Positions 24,180 to 37,600 are shown, counted from the stretch's first letter. The stretch is 64,000 nucleotides of DNA from Epichloe hybrida (GCA_019022495.1 JAFEKR010000007.1:1364001-1428000); one strand, 5' to 3'. A program made the numbers and translations. The notes: generated from the sequence alone by a model not told the origin.

Positions 24180-25585
24180 AAAGGGGGTTATTATTAGAGG
24201 TCTTGTTAACAGTCTGATTAATTAATCCATAGTAGACCTTTCTAATAGTTAGAGACCTCTTTAATCATTAGAGGAATTGTTAGTTAGAGGGATCTTTAAC
24301 AGTTAGAGGGGTCGTTAGCGGGCAAAGACCTCGTTAGAAGACCTTCTATTAGTCGGATTTCTCTTTAAAAGTCAGAGGAATTATTAGTCAAAGAGGTCTT
24401 TAAGGGTCGGAGGTCTTGTTAGATAGTTAGATTAATTAGTCTATAATGACAGAAGCCCTTATTAGCGGTCAGAGACCTCTTTAGAAAACCTTCTATTGGT
24501 TAGATTCCTCTTCAAAAGTCAGAGGAATCGTTAGTTAGAGAGGTCTTTAAGGGTTAGAGGCCTTGTCAGGCAGTTAGAGACCTCTTTAGAAGACCTTCTA
24601 ATAGTTAGATTCCTCGTTAATTATCAGAGGAATCATTAGTTAGAGGGATCTTTAAGGGTTAGAGGCCTTGTTAGACAGTTAGATTAATTAGTCTAATAAC
24701 AGAAGCTTTCGTCATTAGTTAGAGACCTCTTTAGAAGACCTTCTGTACATTAAATTCCCCTTTAAAGATCAGAGAAATCGTTAGTCAGAGAGGTCTTTAA
24801 GGGTCAGAGGCCTTGTTAGACAGTCAGAGACCTCTTTAGAAGACCTTCTGATAGTTAGATTCCTTGTTAATTATCAGAGGAATCATTAGTCAGAGGGATC
24901 TTTAAGGGTCAGAGGCCTTGTCAGATAGTTAGATTAATTAGTCTAATGACAGAAGCTTTTGTTAACGGCAGAGGCCTCTTTAGAAGACCTTCTGTACATC
25001 AAATTCCCCTTTAAAAGTCAGAGGAATTGTCAGTCAGAGAGGTCTTTAAGGGTCAGAGGCCTTATTAGACAGTCAGAGACCTTTTTAGAAGACCTTCTAA
25101 CAGTCAGATTCCTTGTTAATTGTCAGAGGAATCATTAGTTAGAGGGATCTTTAAGGGTCAGAGGCCTTGTTAGATAGTTGGATTAATTGGTCTAACAACG
25201 GAAGCCCTTATTAGCATTAGAGGGATTATTAGTGATTAATCTAGCCTAACGGTCAGAGCTAGAATAACCATAGGTCTGATTGATTTGATTAACTAGTTAA
25301 TTATTAGACAGAGGGTTTGTTAATGGCAAAGACCCCTTTAGAAGACCTTCTGTACATCAGATTCCCCTTTAAAAGTCAGAGGAATCGTTAGTCAGAGGGA
25401 TCTTCAACGGTTAGAGGCCTTATTAGACAGTCGGATTAATTAGTCTAATAACAGAAGCTTTTGTTAACGGCAGAGGCCTCTTTAGAAGACCTTCTGTACA
25501 TTAAATTCCCCTTTAAAAGTTAGAGAAATTGTCAGTTAAAGAGGTCTTTAAGGGCCGGAGGCCTCGTTAGACAGTCGGATTAATT
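24180..25585. repeat. Modular minisatellite array
   Basis: About 1.4 kb built from a few 15-30-bp modules reused in varying order. Examples are GACCTCTTTAGAAGACCTTC, GTCAGAGGAATCGTTAGTCA, GGTCTTTAAGGGTCAGAGGC and TTAGATTAATTAGTCTAA. A larger period of about 250 bp is seen between the TTCTGTACAT marks at 24741 and 24990; later marks at 25349 and 25492 show the period is irregular. Many modules are near-complements of each other (GATTCCTC with GAGGAATC; AGAGGTCTTT with AAAGACCTCT), so hairpins are likely. Copy differences are mostly C/T and G/A. Confidence 0.85.
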
Positions 25586-25670
25586 ACACTACAAGGAGAT
25601 TTTTCTACTACATGTAGTATTTGTAGTATTTTGTAGTATTTGTAGTATTTTGTTATATTTAGTAATATAA

Positions 25671-25760
25671 TAGCTTATAATAGCTTATAATAGCTTATAA
25701 TAGCTTATAATAGCTTATAATAGCTTATACTAGCTAATAATAGCTTATACTAGCTAATAA
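25671..25760. repeat. 10-bp tandem repeat (TAGCTTATAA)n
   Basis: Nine consecutive 10-bp units, six of them identical or nearly so, with TAGCTAATAA and TAGCTTATAC variants at the end. It lies inside the left non-coding end of the hAT element. Confidence 0.9.
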
Positions 25761-25965
25761 TACTTTATAATATTATAAGTGTTAAAGTTTAATAAAAATA
25801 AAATAGTAAATAAATAACTTAAATATAAATATAAGTAAGTATAAGGAAATTACTATAGAAAAAGCTATAGTTTTTAATAACTTAGTATTTTAAGGTTTTT
25901 AAAAATATTAATAATATAAAAATGTTTTCTCTTTTATATTTTTAAAAATAATAATAAAAGTAAAA

Positions 25966-26213
25966 TAATAGTAATAATAGTAATAATAGTAATAATAGTA
26001 ATAATAGTAATAATAGTAATAATAGTAATAATAGTAATAATAGTAATAATAGTAATAATAGTAATAATAGTAATAATAGTAATAATAGTAATAACAGTAA
26101 TAATAGTAATAATAGTAATAATAGTAATAATAGTAATAATAGTAATAATAGTAATAATAGTAATAATAGTAATAATAGTAATAATAGTAATAATAGTAAT
26201 AATAGTAATAATG
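25966..26213. repeat. 9-bp tandem repeat (AATAGTAAT)n, about 27 copies
   Basis: A 248-bp array with almost perfect period 9; one copy near 26090 reads AACAGTAAT. It sits just downstream of the decayed transposase stop codon inside the hAT element. Confidence 0.95.
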
Positions 26214-26273
26214 TTTAAAAAAGTATATTAGGGGAAAACTAGACTAAACTAGGAAAAAACCCCTATTATAAAC

Positions 26274-26935
26274 TTATTCTAAGTTAGAATAAATATCTTC
26301 TAAAGATTCATTAGAAGAATCTTTAGAGATATTCTCAGAGGAATGTTAAGATTCCTCTGATAGAGAGCTAAAGTAATCATAAAGCTCTGAATATTGCTTA
26401 ACCATAATATTATCCTCCTTTTGCCAATTCTTTAAAAGAATTAATTCCTTAATAGTAGAATGCTTTAAGGAAGTTCTTCTTTTTGTAATAATATTCCCTC
26501 CAGTATTAAAAGCACTTTCAATAGCACCAGAAGTAGCAGGAATAGCTAGATACTTTCTAGTAATTATACTTAAAATAGGGAAAGATTTAAGGTTATCTTC
26601 CTACTATTTAAAGATATCTTCCTATAATAATGTTAGTAAATTAATAGAATATTAGGGAAGTCTAGCTTACTTTATCTTCTTTAGCTTCTAGCTTAGTAAA
26701 GGTAGAGATTTCGTTTTTTCTAGTTTTTTGAATCGATTTGTCTCTCTCATTCATAAATAAACCTTTATATAGCTTAGAAGCTAGTTTAGGCCTTGGATTA
26801 TTAAAAGTCCTAGGCTGACTAGGCCCTCCAATTTCCACTTGAAATCGGGTATTTTCTAACTCTGAATTTTCAGAGCCTAGGCTTTGATTAGCCTGATTCT
26901 CTTTATAGGTAGGTAAAATCCTAGTAAATCTATTA

Positions 26936-26972
<37 letters not shown>

Positions 26973-29238
26973 CGAATCATATTCTTTTTATAAGTCTTCT
27001 AATAGCCTTATTCTAGTCCTTGCTTGTAAGTTAAGCCTATCTTATATAGTAACAAGATTAAGCCTAGGATCTAGTAGCATAGCATATAAATAAGGCTTAT
27101 AAAAGTAGTAATTATTATCCATATCTTGTGGAAAATAATTACCTAGTTTATCTAAGCCTTTATTTATAGAGGCTATAAAGACATTGCCTCGAGGATTATA
27201 AACCTTCTATAATACCAATTAGTTAATATATAACAAATAAAGGGGAAAAGGGAACTAAAGAGTAAATACCTAACGAATATAAGCCTCTTGGTCCTCTTTT
27301 ATATTAATAAGATATTTATATATCCTAATAATAAAAAGTGGGACTAAACCTAAAGTATTATACTTCTGGCTTTAAAGTATAATAGTAAGTTTATAGAAAA
27401 TCTCTAATATAGCACTTAAAGTTGCTAAATCTGCCTATTCTTAAGCCATAGGCATAGCATCTTTCATAGCAGCTATATTAGTTTCCCTATTAAGAAGAAT
27501 AATAGCTTCCTTAAGCTCTAAGGAAGTATTAATTATCTTATAGGTTAAATTCCACCTTGTTTCATTAGCTATAAATATAAAGGGATTAGTATTAAGTCTA
27601 ATATAGTAAATAATATAATAAGAATAACTTACCTAGAGGAATTCTTATAATATTACAATTCTTAGCAATATAGCCTTCTTTTTTTGCCTTTTATAAAGAT
27701 TTTAGCCAAAGTTTATATAATCCTTGGTTATTCTTAATAAGAATAGCAAGTCTTTTAACTTTACCTAGTAAACCTATTAAATTATTAGTAAAACTTATTA
27801 TAAGAATTATAATAAATTACTTACCATTTGCTAAGCATTTAAATTCCTTAAAATCTTCCTTCTCTTTAATAGAAGAGATATCCTTAGTAAAATAGTAAAG
27901 ATATTTACTATTTCTATAGGATTCTAGATCTTCCTTTAAAGAGGTTAATTTTATGAATTTAGTGATAATATCCTTTGTAATAATGTTAAAAACATGTGCA
28001 ATACATCGGATATTATATAGCTCATGAATAATACTATTATAATTCTTACTAATATAAGAAGTTATAAAAGTATTATTATTAGAGCCATTATCCCTAGTAA
28101 AACTATAAAAAGTTAGCTACTATTTAGATTCCTAATAGAATATATTAATATAAGACTAATAACTTACCTAAGGATATACTTAGGCTCTAAACTATAATCT
28201 CTAATAAGATTATCAAAGCATCGATAAATATAAGCCCTAGTATAAGAATTTAATAGATATTCAAAGCCTATAAGTTATAATATTAATAAATAAGAGTAAA
28301 ATTAATTAGAAAAGGGGAATCTTACCTATAAGCTTATATTCAAGCTTAAAAGTAAGGCTAATCTAACTTGCTATAACTCCTAAGTAAGACTTAGAATTTA
28401 TAGAAGTCTAAATATCTAACTGAATAGATATAAGACCTTAATATTGTAACTGATGTTGGATTTGCTAAACAATCTGATGCTTAGAGGAATTATACATAGA
28501 ATTAATTCTATGTGTAATTGTTTGATAGTTTAGTAAGGAAGCTAGATTATTATTCCTAGTATTAAGATTAGCTTTTATCTCTTAATAAAATCAAAGGAAT
28601 ACTTACCTAGAATAATATTCTAGTAATTCCTTAAAGGATTTACTATTTATAATAGTAAAAGGAATATTATTCTCTAGTATAAACTTAATAACTAGAGTAA
28701 TAGCCTTTTTAGATAAAAATTCCTTAATAATTGTATTATTTCAAGGCCTTTTTATAGAAAAATAAGAGGTTAAAGAGGCTTGTGTATTAGGTAGTGAATC
28801 TTGTTGGATTTTAGGTACTAAGAAATAGTTAGTAAAAGGAAATAATAGTAAATAAATAGAATTGAATACTTATAAGTAACCTTAAAAGGTTTTTTTTTCT
28901 TCTAATTTAGAAGTTATAACCTTAGGATATTTAGCTTTATAGTGGCTAACACCATTAGAAGCTTGAAATCGCTTAGCTTTACATTTAAAGCTATAAGAGC
29001 AGCTATCTTATGTATAAAAGCATATAACTTCTCTCTCTTTATTATATTTAATTTCAGATAACTGAAGATTAAATAAATTATAAGTGAAAATATATGCTTT
29101 TGAAGCAAACTAATAGCTAGGTTGATTTTCAAGGGCTTTTTTGTATAATCCTAGAAGTCTACTAGCTTTAACTTGGCTAGAAGACTTAGAATTATTATCT
29201 AAGATGCAAGAGGAAGAGTCTAGGTTAAATTCCGACAT
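26274..29238 (-). pseudogene. Decayed hAT transposase
   Basis: Begins at an ATG at 29238 with a readable N-terminus (MSEFNLDSSS...), interrupted near codon 45 by a TAG that probably replaced TGG. It continues into a zinc-finger (BED)-like patch near 28900-29010 (CKAKRFQASNGVSHYKA). The C-terminal end is clear: at about 26570-26370 the minus strand reads RKYLAIPATSGAIESAFN, the hAT dimerisation motif, followed by GGNIITKRRTSLK. The last stop is at 26274-26276, with one internal TAA upstream that likely arose from CAA. The middle contains several stops and may include introns, so I give no protein. It is less eroded than the LTR elements around it. Confidence 0.75.
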
Positions 29239-30662
29239 TTTTTCGATTTTTCTGATTTTCCCGATTTTTTCCGATTTTTTCCTGATTTTCTGATTTTTTC
29301 TGATTTTTTCTGATTTTTGTTTTTTTAGGGGTTTTGTAACTTATTTAAAGAGTAAAAAGATTGTAAAAAGAAAGGTAAACACAAGTGATAGTAATATAGC
29401 TAGCTTAACTATATAAAGGTTTTTTCTAGATGTTTTTTTTTGATTTACTAAGGTAAAAAGAAAAGAGAAAAGAAAGAAAGAAAAGAGAAAGCAAGGGAAT
29501 ACCCCTCCTTAAAAATTTTTTCGCTTAGCTAAGTAAGTGGGTCATAAATGACGCAATTGACTAAACAGTCTAATTGAACCAATCAAACGAAAGGGGACCC
29601 ACAAAAGACCCACAAAAGACCCACTTTTTATATTTACTTTAAAAATTAAAAATAGTATACCTATAGCTTTTATATTACATAAATATAGCTAATTTGTTAC
29701 TTTTTCTAGAAATTTTACTTAGAAATAATTTATTTTAATTTATAAAAAATAAGCTTCTATTAAAAAGTATTAATTTTTAATAGTATAAGTATCTTATAAC
29801 TATATAATACTAATTATACTATATTTATCTTATATTAGATAATATAAAATAAGTTATAAATTTATTATATTTAAATTCTAAATTTAAAAATAGAATATAA
29901 TATTATATAATAAGTTATTAATTTAAAAGCTTTTATATTATATAAAGCTATTTTTAAGAATTATATTAGTAATTTTATATAAGTATTTTTTCCTTTATTA
30001 TTAATACTTAGTAAATTCTCTTATAATAAACTATTAGTATTTAAGTAATAATTTTTTAAAAAGTATTAAGAAATTATAAAAATTATATATTAATTCTAAT
30101 AAATTATCTATTATACTAAGGCTTTTATATATTATAAAGAAATATATTAGCTATTTAAAATATCTTTTATAAATTTTTAATATATTATTTAGTACTATTT
30201 CTAAAGATATATATAGGGTACTTTTATAATAAAAAAGCAAATTTAAGAAATAATAGAATATTAATATTAGATAAAATAATATATTTATAATAGAAATATC
30301 TAATATATATAATAAAAATCAGAGATTCTAAATATTCTATAATTTATTCTATAGACACCCTATAGCCTTAATTATAGCTAATTTTCTAAGTAAGGTAAAA
30401 CTTTATAAATTGATAACTAAATAACTAAATAATAATAAAATAAATGGCTTATATTAACTTAAATAAGAAAAATCTAAGGAATATTATAAGACTATATAAT
30501 ACCCCACTTTCTTTTTTACTAATACTACATTTGTAGTATTTATAGTGTAGTGTAGTAAATACTACACTACACTACATACTACACTACACTAAAATCTACT
30601 ACACTACATACTACAATAAAAGTCAAAATACTACAAATACTACACTACATGCAAAGCTCTGC

Positions 30663-33600
30663 CTATTATAAAAGTAAGGAAAAAGCTATAGAATGCTATC
30701 CTAGTTTATAAAAATTCTAATAAGCGTAGTTAGATTTACTACGCTTAAATATCTACTAATACTACTTATAAGGCAAAATATAATAAATATACCACAATAG
30801 CGCTACTAAGTAATACTATAAATCTAGAGACTTAGATTAATATTTTAAACTCTCTTTACTTTATAGCCTAGAATATCCTAAAGGTAAGCTTTCTTAATAT
30901 ATATAGCTAATGCTTAACTAACTTACTAGTAGTTTACACTAAATACTATTAATTTGCTTAAATATATTAGTCTTATTAAGCTCCTTAGTGCACTTTAAGT
31001 CTATATATATAAAGAGAGAGATTCTAATAATAAAGATACTCCTAAGGCCTTTTCCTCTATAGCTTTTATAGCCACTACTAATAATAAGGGACTAGTGGTC
31101 TTAAGGGCTAACTTTATTATAGAGGGATAGGTGCTTAGTAACTATATAATAGATTATTTAAGTTATCTAAGTAAATTAACTTTATTTTCTAATATCTTTA
31201 GTATATTAAGTTATAAAATATAATTACCTTATATTAACTTTATTACTTAGCTATTACTTATAGTTATTAATAATTTCTCTAGTAATAAAATCCCTTTTTA
31301 ATACCTAAGAATTCTCTAAAGTATTATAGCCCTTTTATTTAACTAGATATTTATAATACCTTTTATTATAGTAATATAAAATAATTCTCTTAACTTTAAA
31401 CTCTTGTTTATTATCTTTAATAGTATCTTATAGTAAGGGCGTATTTTCTATATTAATTAAGTCCCCTTTAAAAGGTTTAAGACTAGTAATATTAAATATA
31501 TTATATAATTAAGTCCTAGGTAGTAATTTTAATTAATATACTAATCTATAACTCCTAATTACCTTTTTAATTTTATAGGGGCCTAGATACTTTATAGCTA
31601 GCTTCTTACTAAGGTATCTTAGGTTAATATTTTTTATTAATAATAAAATATAGTTACTAACTTTAAACCTTATTAGAATTCTCTTCTAGTTATAATATTT
31701 TTTATACTAAGTTTATAAGTTACTTAAAAGCTACTTAATTATAGTATGCTTTTCTCTTAGTGCTAAAATCCTACTTTTAGCTTAATTATTTACTAAAGGG
31801 ATATTTACTACTACTTACTATAGACCTCTAGAATTATAACCTTATAATGCCTTTACTAGTGTGTAGCTATACGTTAAGTAATTACTTATGTTATACGCGA
31901 ATTACGCTATTAATAGGTTATCTGCCTAATTAGTCTATTTAGCATAAGTAAAAGCCCTTAAATAATGTTTTAAGACCTAGTTTAAACGTTTTATCTAACT
32001 ATTTATCTAGGGGTAAAAAGCGGTGCTAAGTAGCCGCTTTATTATAAGAAGATAATAAAAAGTTATCTAGAAACCACTAGTAAATATAGAACCTTAGTGT
32101 ATTATAATACCTTCTAGGGCTTTATAGTCTTTAAAAACATATTCTAAGAATATAGTTACTAGCCTATTACTAGTTAATTACGTTAAAATAAGGATATAAA
32201 TACTATATTTTGTGAAATAGTTAATAATAACTAAAATTACATTATAGGTCTAATTTAAATCTTTTACTAGTGAAAGTCTAGTAATAAAATCCATTAATAA
32301 TTCTTAAAAGAGGTAATTAAGCACTAGTAATATAGCTAGCTTACTATATAGTTTATAATGCCTTAGTTTTAAAGTCTAATAATTTATATAAGTACTAATA
32401 TGTACCTTTATATCTTTCTTTATTATTAGCTAATAATATTAGTTTATAATCTAATAAAGAGTTTTACTTACTTCTTAGTGCCTAGTAGTAAGGTTATTAT
32501 AAGTTAGTAATAAAATTTCTTTCCTTATACCTAGAGAAATAAAAATATAATTCTTAAACATTAATAGCTTAAAGAGTCTAATTAACTATATCTAGGATAT
32601 AGCTAGATTACTGCTTTTAAGTAACTTTAATTAAGCTATAGTAAAGTTATTACCTTACTATGCTTTATATAATAAGACTTAAATTAGGGGTTTTAATTCT
32701 AAGCTCTTTTCTAGAAAGTTAGAGTTAAACTTAGAAGAGGTTCTTTAAATAGATTAAATCCTAGCTATAATATCTCTATAAGTAATTAGTTTAATAAATA
32801 CTTCTAGTCTTATAAGGATATAGATAAGTAATGTTTTTAAGGGGCGCCCTTGCTACTTACTAGTAATAACATATACTAGTCTATCCCTATTAGAAATAGC
32901 TAGTCTAATAGGAAAATTAAAATAATTAAGTAATAAATAATATATATACTAGGTACTAATAGTATTACTATAGCTAGCTTATTACTTATTAATAGAAGTA
33001 TAAAAAGTATTAAATAACCTTACTAATATAACTCTTCTAAGGTTATTTAGATTATTAGGTTCTTTAGGAATATAGTTAAGTTACGATTTTTTAAAACCCT
33101 AGATATTAGTAGTATTATTATAGTGTTATTATAACTAACTATTAGTTATATTAAGTGATGTTTTTGTGAAGCCTATGGTATTAATAATATTGCTATAGTG
33201 TTCCTATCTCTTAGTAGTTATAAATTTAGATAAAAAGGTAAGAAGTTATATAGTTACTACTTTCTCTTTCCTTACCTTACTTATAAAATCTAGTTTTCTT
33301 AAAAGTAAGTTAGTAGGATTTAATTTCCTTATATAATATATAATCTTAAAATCAAAAGAATAAAGCTTATTAAGCGTAGTTACTTACTTACTAGTAAGCT
33401 TAGGCTTTATAGTAAGGTACTTATAGTTTAAATAATCTATAATAACTTTAATTATATAAGCTAAATAAGTAAGATAGTGTCTCTATATATAAAAAGCCTC
33501 TTAGATAGCTAATAATTTGCTATTAGGTATTAAATATTGTAATTTAGTATTAGTTATCTTTCTTAATATAAACGTAACTAGGTGCTAGTAACCTAGCACT

Positions 33601-36600
33601 AATATTATGAGTATAGCCCTAATTATATGTCTAGATGCATTTGTCTTCACTTTAAGATATATAAGTAGGTTAAAATACACTAAAATTAGCGCTTCCTAAA
33701 ATCTTTATTAAAGCTCTCTAAATACTACTAGCTTATAGGGTTTTAGTTTAAATATTACTAGTTAATTCCCTCTAAGGCAATCTATTAATAGAATAATAAC
33801 TTTACTATACTATTTAATAAAATAGCGGTAAAATCTAGTAAAACTAAGAAATAACTAAATATTAAAAACACTATATAGTATTAGCTAGGTTATAATTACT
33901 TTAACTCTTACTAGGTCTATTATAATACCTTTCTTTAATATCTTAAAGCCTAAAAATTTAACTTCCTTAACTAAAAATTAATATTTCTTAAGGTTAATAA
34001 AAAGACTTATCTCTCTAAACCTATATAAAACTTATTTAATATACTCTATATAATCTTTAACCTTACTACTATATATTAGTGTATTATCTAAATAGATAAT
34101 ATAAGTCTTATTAATAAGTCCTTTAAAAGCATTATTAATATACTCCTAAAAAGTCACTAGTATATTAACTAGTCTAAATAGTATTACTAGATATTTAAAG
34201 TAGCTATATTAATAATAAAACGCTATTTTCTACTTATTACCTAAGCGAATATATAGCTAGTAATATATATCTTTTAAATCTAGGACTATAAAAATAACTA
34301 TGCTTACTAATTAATTAAGAATTTTAGTAATAAGAGGCAAAGGGGCCTTATTCTTAATTATAATCTTATTTAGGCCCCTATAATCTATATAAAGCCTTAA
34401 TTTCCCTCCTTTCTTTAGAATAAATAAAATTAGGGCTTTAGCTAGGCTAACTAATCTTCTAATTTACCCTTTAAGCTATATACTTATAAGGTACTCTCTA
34501 AGAACCTCTAGCTTCCTTTTAGCTAAATTATATATAGGCCCTTAAGGTAGTGTTTTCCCCTTTTCTAATTTAATTATATAAGTGTAACCTCCTAGTTTAG
34601 GAAGCTTACTTACTAACTCTTTAGAAAAAATATCTATAAACTCCCTATATTCTTCTAGGATTATTAGTATAGGGCGCTTAGTGCTCTTATCCTAATTTAA
34701 CATAGCTTTTTTACTACTTATGTTTTCTAAAATTAGTATAACTATAATACCTTTACTTTTTTACTATAAATAAGTGTACTTAAGGATTTATATAGTTACT
34801 TTACTATTTATTTATATATCTATTACTACTAAGTTCTCTAATTAGCCTTTTTCTTTTCCTTTTTAATTTTTATTTTCTAGAATACTTAGCCTAATCTTTA
34901 TTACTCCTAATAATAAAGTAACTACTACTATTTTTTTCTCTTTATATACTTACTACTTACTATAAGTAAAGGAGAGATATTTTATTATTACTAGATATCT
35001 CTAGTATTTATACTCCTAATATATAATTATAAGTAAATACTCTTTAATCTAGTCTATACCTAGAATTATCCCTTTACCTATATTAGTAATAAAGTAGCTA
35101 ACTTAGTAAACCTTTATAAATCCTATACTATCTTTTATCTTAACTAATTTTTTTAGAATTCCTTAATATAAAATTACTTTTTTACTTACACTCTCTAATA
35201 TCCTATCTAATTAGATTATATTCTCCTAATCCTTTTTTAATAATAATTTTAGATAAATTATTAAAGACTATATACCTATATTAAATAGCGCTTATATAGC
35301 TAACTACTAGTTATCTTATTATAAAGATACTTATATTCTTATTTTATTATCTATAGGGTATTCTATAGTAAGATTATATTCCTAGGTCTATGCTAATTAA
35401 ACTAGTATTATATTAGGAGATATAGCTTTATTACTACTTTCCCTATACTTCTTAGTTATATATTTAGTACTTTTATAGGTAAAATAATCTAGTGCTTAAT
35501 AAGTTAGTATAGTATACCTAGGCTTTTTATATTTATAGTATACTAGGGATAATCTTTTCCCTTAGTCTTTACTTTATTACTATACCTTATCTATAGGTAA
35601 TATAAAATAAAAGCATTACCTTTTTCTTTTAAAGTCCTAACCTTTTTTACTATTTTAGCTTAAACCTATTATAACCTTTACTTTCTTACCTTAGCCTTAT
35701 AGTTAGCTCTAGGTTATTAGGATCTCTTAACTAATTATTTACTTCCTTATAGTATTATTTAAGCTATTTAGAAAGATTATAATTCTTAAATATATAGGGA
35801 TTTCTTTAGGTAACTTAGCTTTTACCTTATCCTAGGCTTATATAAAGGATTAAAATAATTAGTTATTCTTTTGCCTAAGATTTAGTAATAACCTTATTAC
35901 TTCTAAGTGTCTTATACTTATATCTATTATTTTAGTTTTTAACTATTCTAGGAAATTTACCTAGGTAATTAATAAATAATCTACGTGCTTATTTATAGTT
36001 ATATAATGTATTTACTATTGCTTAATATTACTAGCTAGGTAATTACCTATATATACTACCTTAGTTATATTATCCTTAAAGGTATAGTAATCTAATTTAA
36101 ATAATATATCTAAGTTTACTAAGAAATTCTATAAGCTTTTATATATTTCCCTTTTATATATAGGCATTTTTATTTACATTTTAATAAGATTACTTTACTA
36201 TATAATTACTACTATATTACTATAGACTATAGGTAAAATTATAGCTAATATTTAAGGGGTAATTATAAGTCTAGATTAAAGGGTAATTATAAGTCTAGTT
36301 TAAGGTCTAGCTAATCCTAGATTTGCCTTAAGCTCTTTAATTTATGCCTTTATTTATAAGACCTCTTATCTCCTCTAAAGGTAATATAGCTTAGCTTATA
36401 TAACCTTATAGCATTACTATAACGCCCTTTTTTCTTTAGTTATATTATCTATACCTTTACTTAAATTAGGATTAAGTAATGTTTATTATACCTTATTATC
36501 CATAGTTTTAGATTATAAGGGTTCTTTATCTTCCTAATTATCCCTAGCTTTATTATTATAAGGTACTAGTGTATTTCTTATAGATCTTTAAAGTATTAGC

Positions 36601-36926
36601 TATATAATAATCTAGCTAATAGTTTATATCCTTAAAAAGGTTAAGAGAGATTAATTTATTATAGCTTATACTAAAAGGTTAAGAATAAAGTAATAGCTAA
36701 GACTATTATAATTACTACTAGATAAATACTAGCTAGGGGTAAGTGCGTAAAGGTTTTAATCTCTAACCTAGTACTAATAATATATATAGTCTTTAATAAA
36801 TACCTTACTTTATAAGCATATAGCTATCTTATAGCTAGCTAGCCTCTTTATTATTCGCATAGCCTAAAGGTTCTCCAAAGACCCGCTTCAATAAACATCC
36901 TATCTTTGACCTCTGCGCTCCTAACA
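30663..36926 (-). mobile_element. Gypsy D: second copy of the Gypsy C family, 3' end missing
   Basis: Colinear with Gypsy C 14690-20952 (6264 against 6263 bp, so essentially no indels). The RT motif YLDN recurs near 34083-34097 and the chromodomain-like end near 31390-31290. Its 270-bp LTR is at 36657-36926. The part matching 13071-14689 of Gypsy C, including the 3' LTR, is absent: homology starts abruptly at 30663 beside the hAT element. It is more AT-rich than Gypsy C at most differing sites (for example GTCACGTCCG in C is GTTAGATTTA in D). Confidence 0.88.
36657..36926 (-). repeat. Gypsy D LTR (5' LTR of the element)
   Basis: 270 bp, same family as the Gypsy C LTRs. It starts mutated (TATTATAGCTTATACT) and ends cleaner (TTTGACCTCTGCGCTCCTAACA). 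No partner LTR remains in the window. Confidence 0.9.
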
Positions 36927-37600
36927 GAAGTATACTTAAGATATTCTCCTTACTTCTCCTTAGGAGATAATAACTTACTAGTAAGTAACTTAGTACTAAT
37001 TAGTAAAGAATTACTAATAGGTAGCTTAGACTTAGCTAAAGGAGGTAAAGAATTATTATAAGCTACACTAAGGCTTAGATAAGAATATATAGCTAAATTA
37101 GCTATAATATAAGTAATTTACTAAAGAGTAATTAAGCTCTCCTAGGAGTAAAGATTCTCTTTAACCTAAGTGTATATATTAGAATTTATATTAATTAAAA
37201 TATAAGCTAGTTAATAAAAAGTATGTTATAAAGGGAAGAAAAAAAAGCCTATAACTATTATATTAAGAGATTCTTTATAGAAGGGAAGTATAAGTATAAA
37301 AGTAAAAGAGCTTACTTTAAATTTATATTAAATTTAGGTATTACTAAAACACTATATATTTGCTAGCTAAGAAATTAGTTAGTAATTATAATAACCTTAA
37401 CACTAACTAGGGGGTGTGTTACCTAATAGTAAATATAATATCTATAATAAATAAATTTACACCTATAACTATATTAGGGGAGCTAAAGATACACATTACT
37501 AAACGCGATAATTTATAATAAAAGCATATAATCTATAATATAATAGCTTTCTCTATAAAAGAGAAGCTTTTATCCTTCTATTTATATAATAGGAGATAGC
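36927..37600. other. AT-rich RIP-like remnant with an LTR-boundary-like signal
   Basis: No gene. On the plus strand ACTAGGGGGTG at 37406-37416 resembles a polypurine tract and is followed by TGTTACC, as at the start of a 3' LTR. I could not find a matching LTR end, so this is at most the eroded 3' end of another retrotransposon. The AT-rich island stops near 37590. Confidence 0.4.

Larger units (their letters stand above)
25586..30662 (-). mobile_element. hAT-family DNA transposon relic (boundaries approximate)
   Basis: About 5 kb between the minisatellite and Gypsy D. Both ends are packed with TGTAGTATTT/ACTACA repeats in opposite orientation: at the left CATGTAGTATTTGTAGTATT (25611 onward), at the right the complement ending near 30650. 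hAT transposons commonly carry such subterminal repeats. The internal minus-strand transposase relic (26274-29238) ends in a hAT dimerisation domain. I could not fix an 8-bp target duplication, because the left flank is minisatellite and the right flank is Gypsy D. The exact termini are therefore uncertain. Confidence 0.7.

Noticed and set aside
24180..25585. CRISPR-like array
   Set aside because: Units are not separated by unique spacers and the genome is a fungal nuclear one; it is a minisatellite.
28914..29132. 72-codon ORF in the hAT element
   Set aside because: Wrong frame: the transposase N-terminus reads in another minus-strand frame through the same bases.
2471..37600. Starship giant element or captain tyrosine recombinase
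   Set aside because: The island is fully explained by LTR, hAT and TIR relics; no DUF3435-like gene was readable near either edge.
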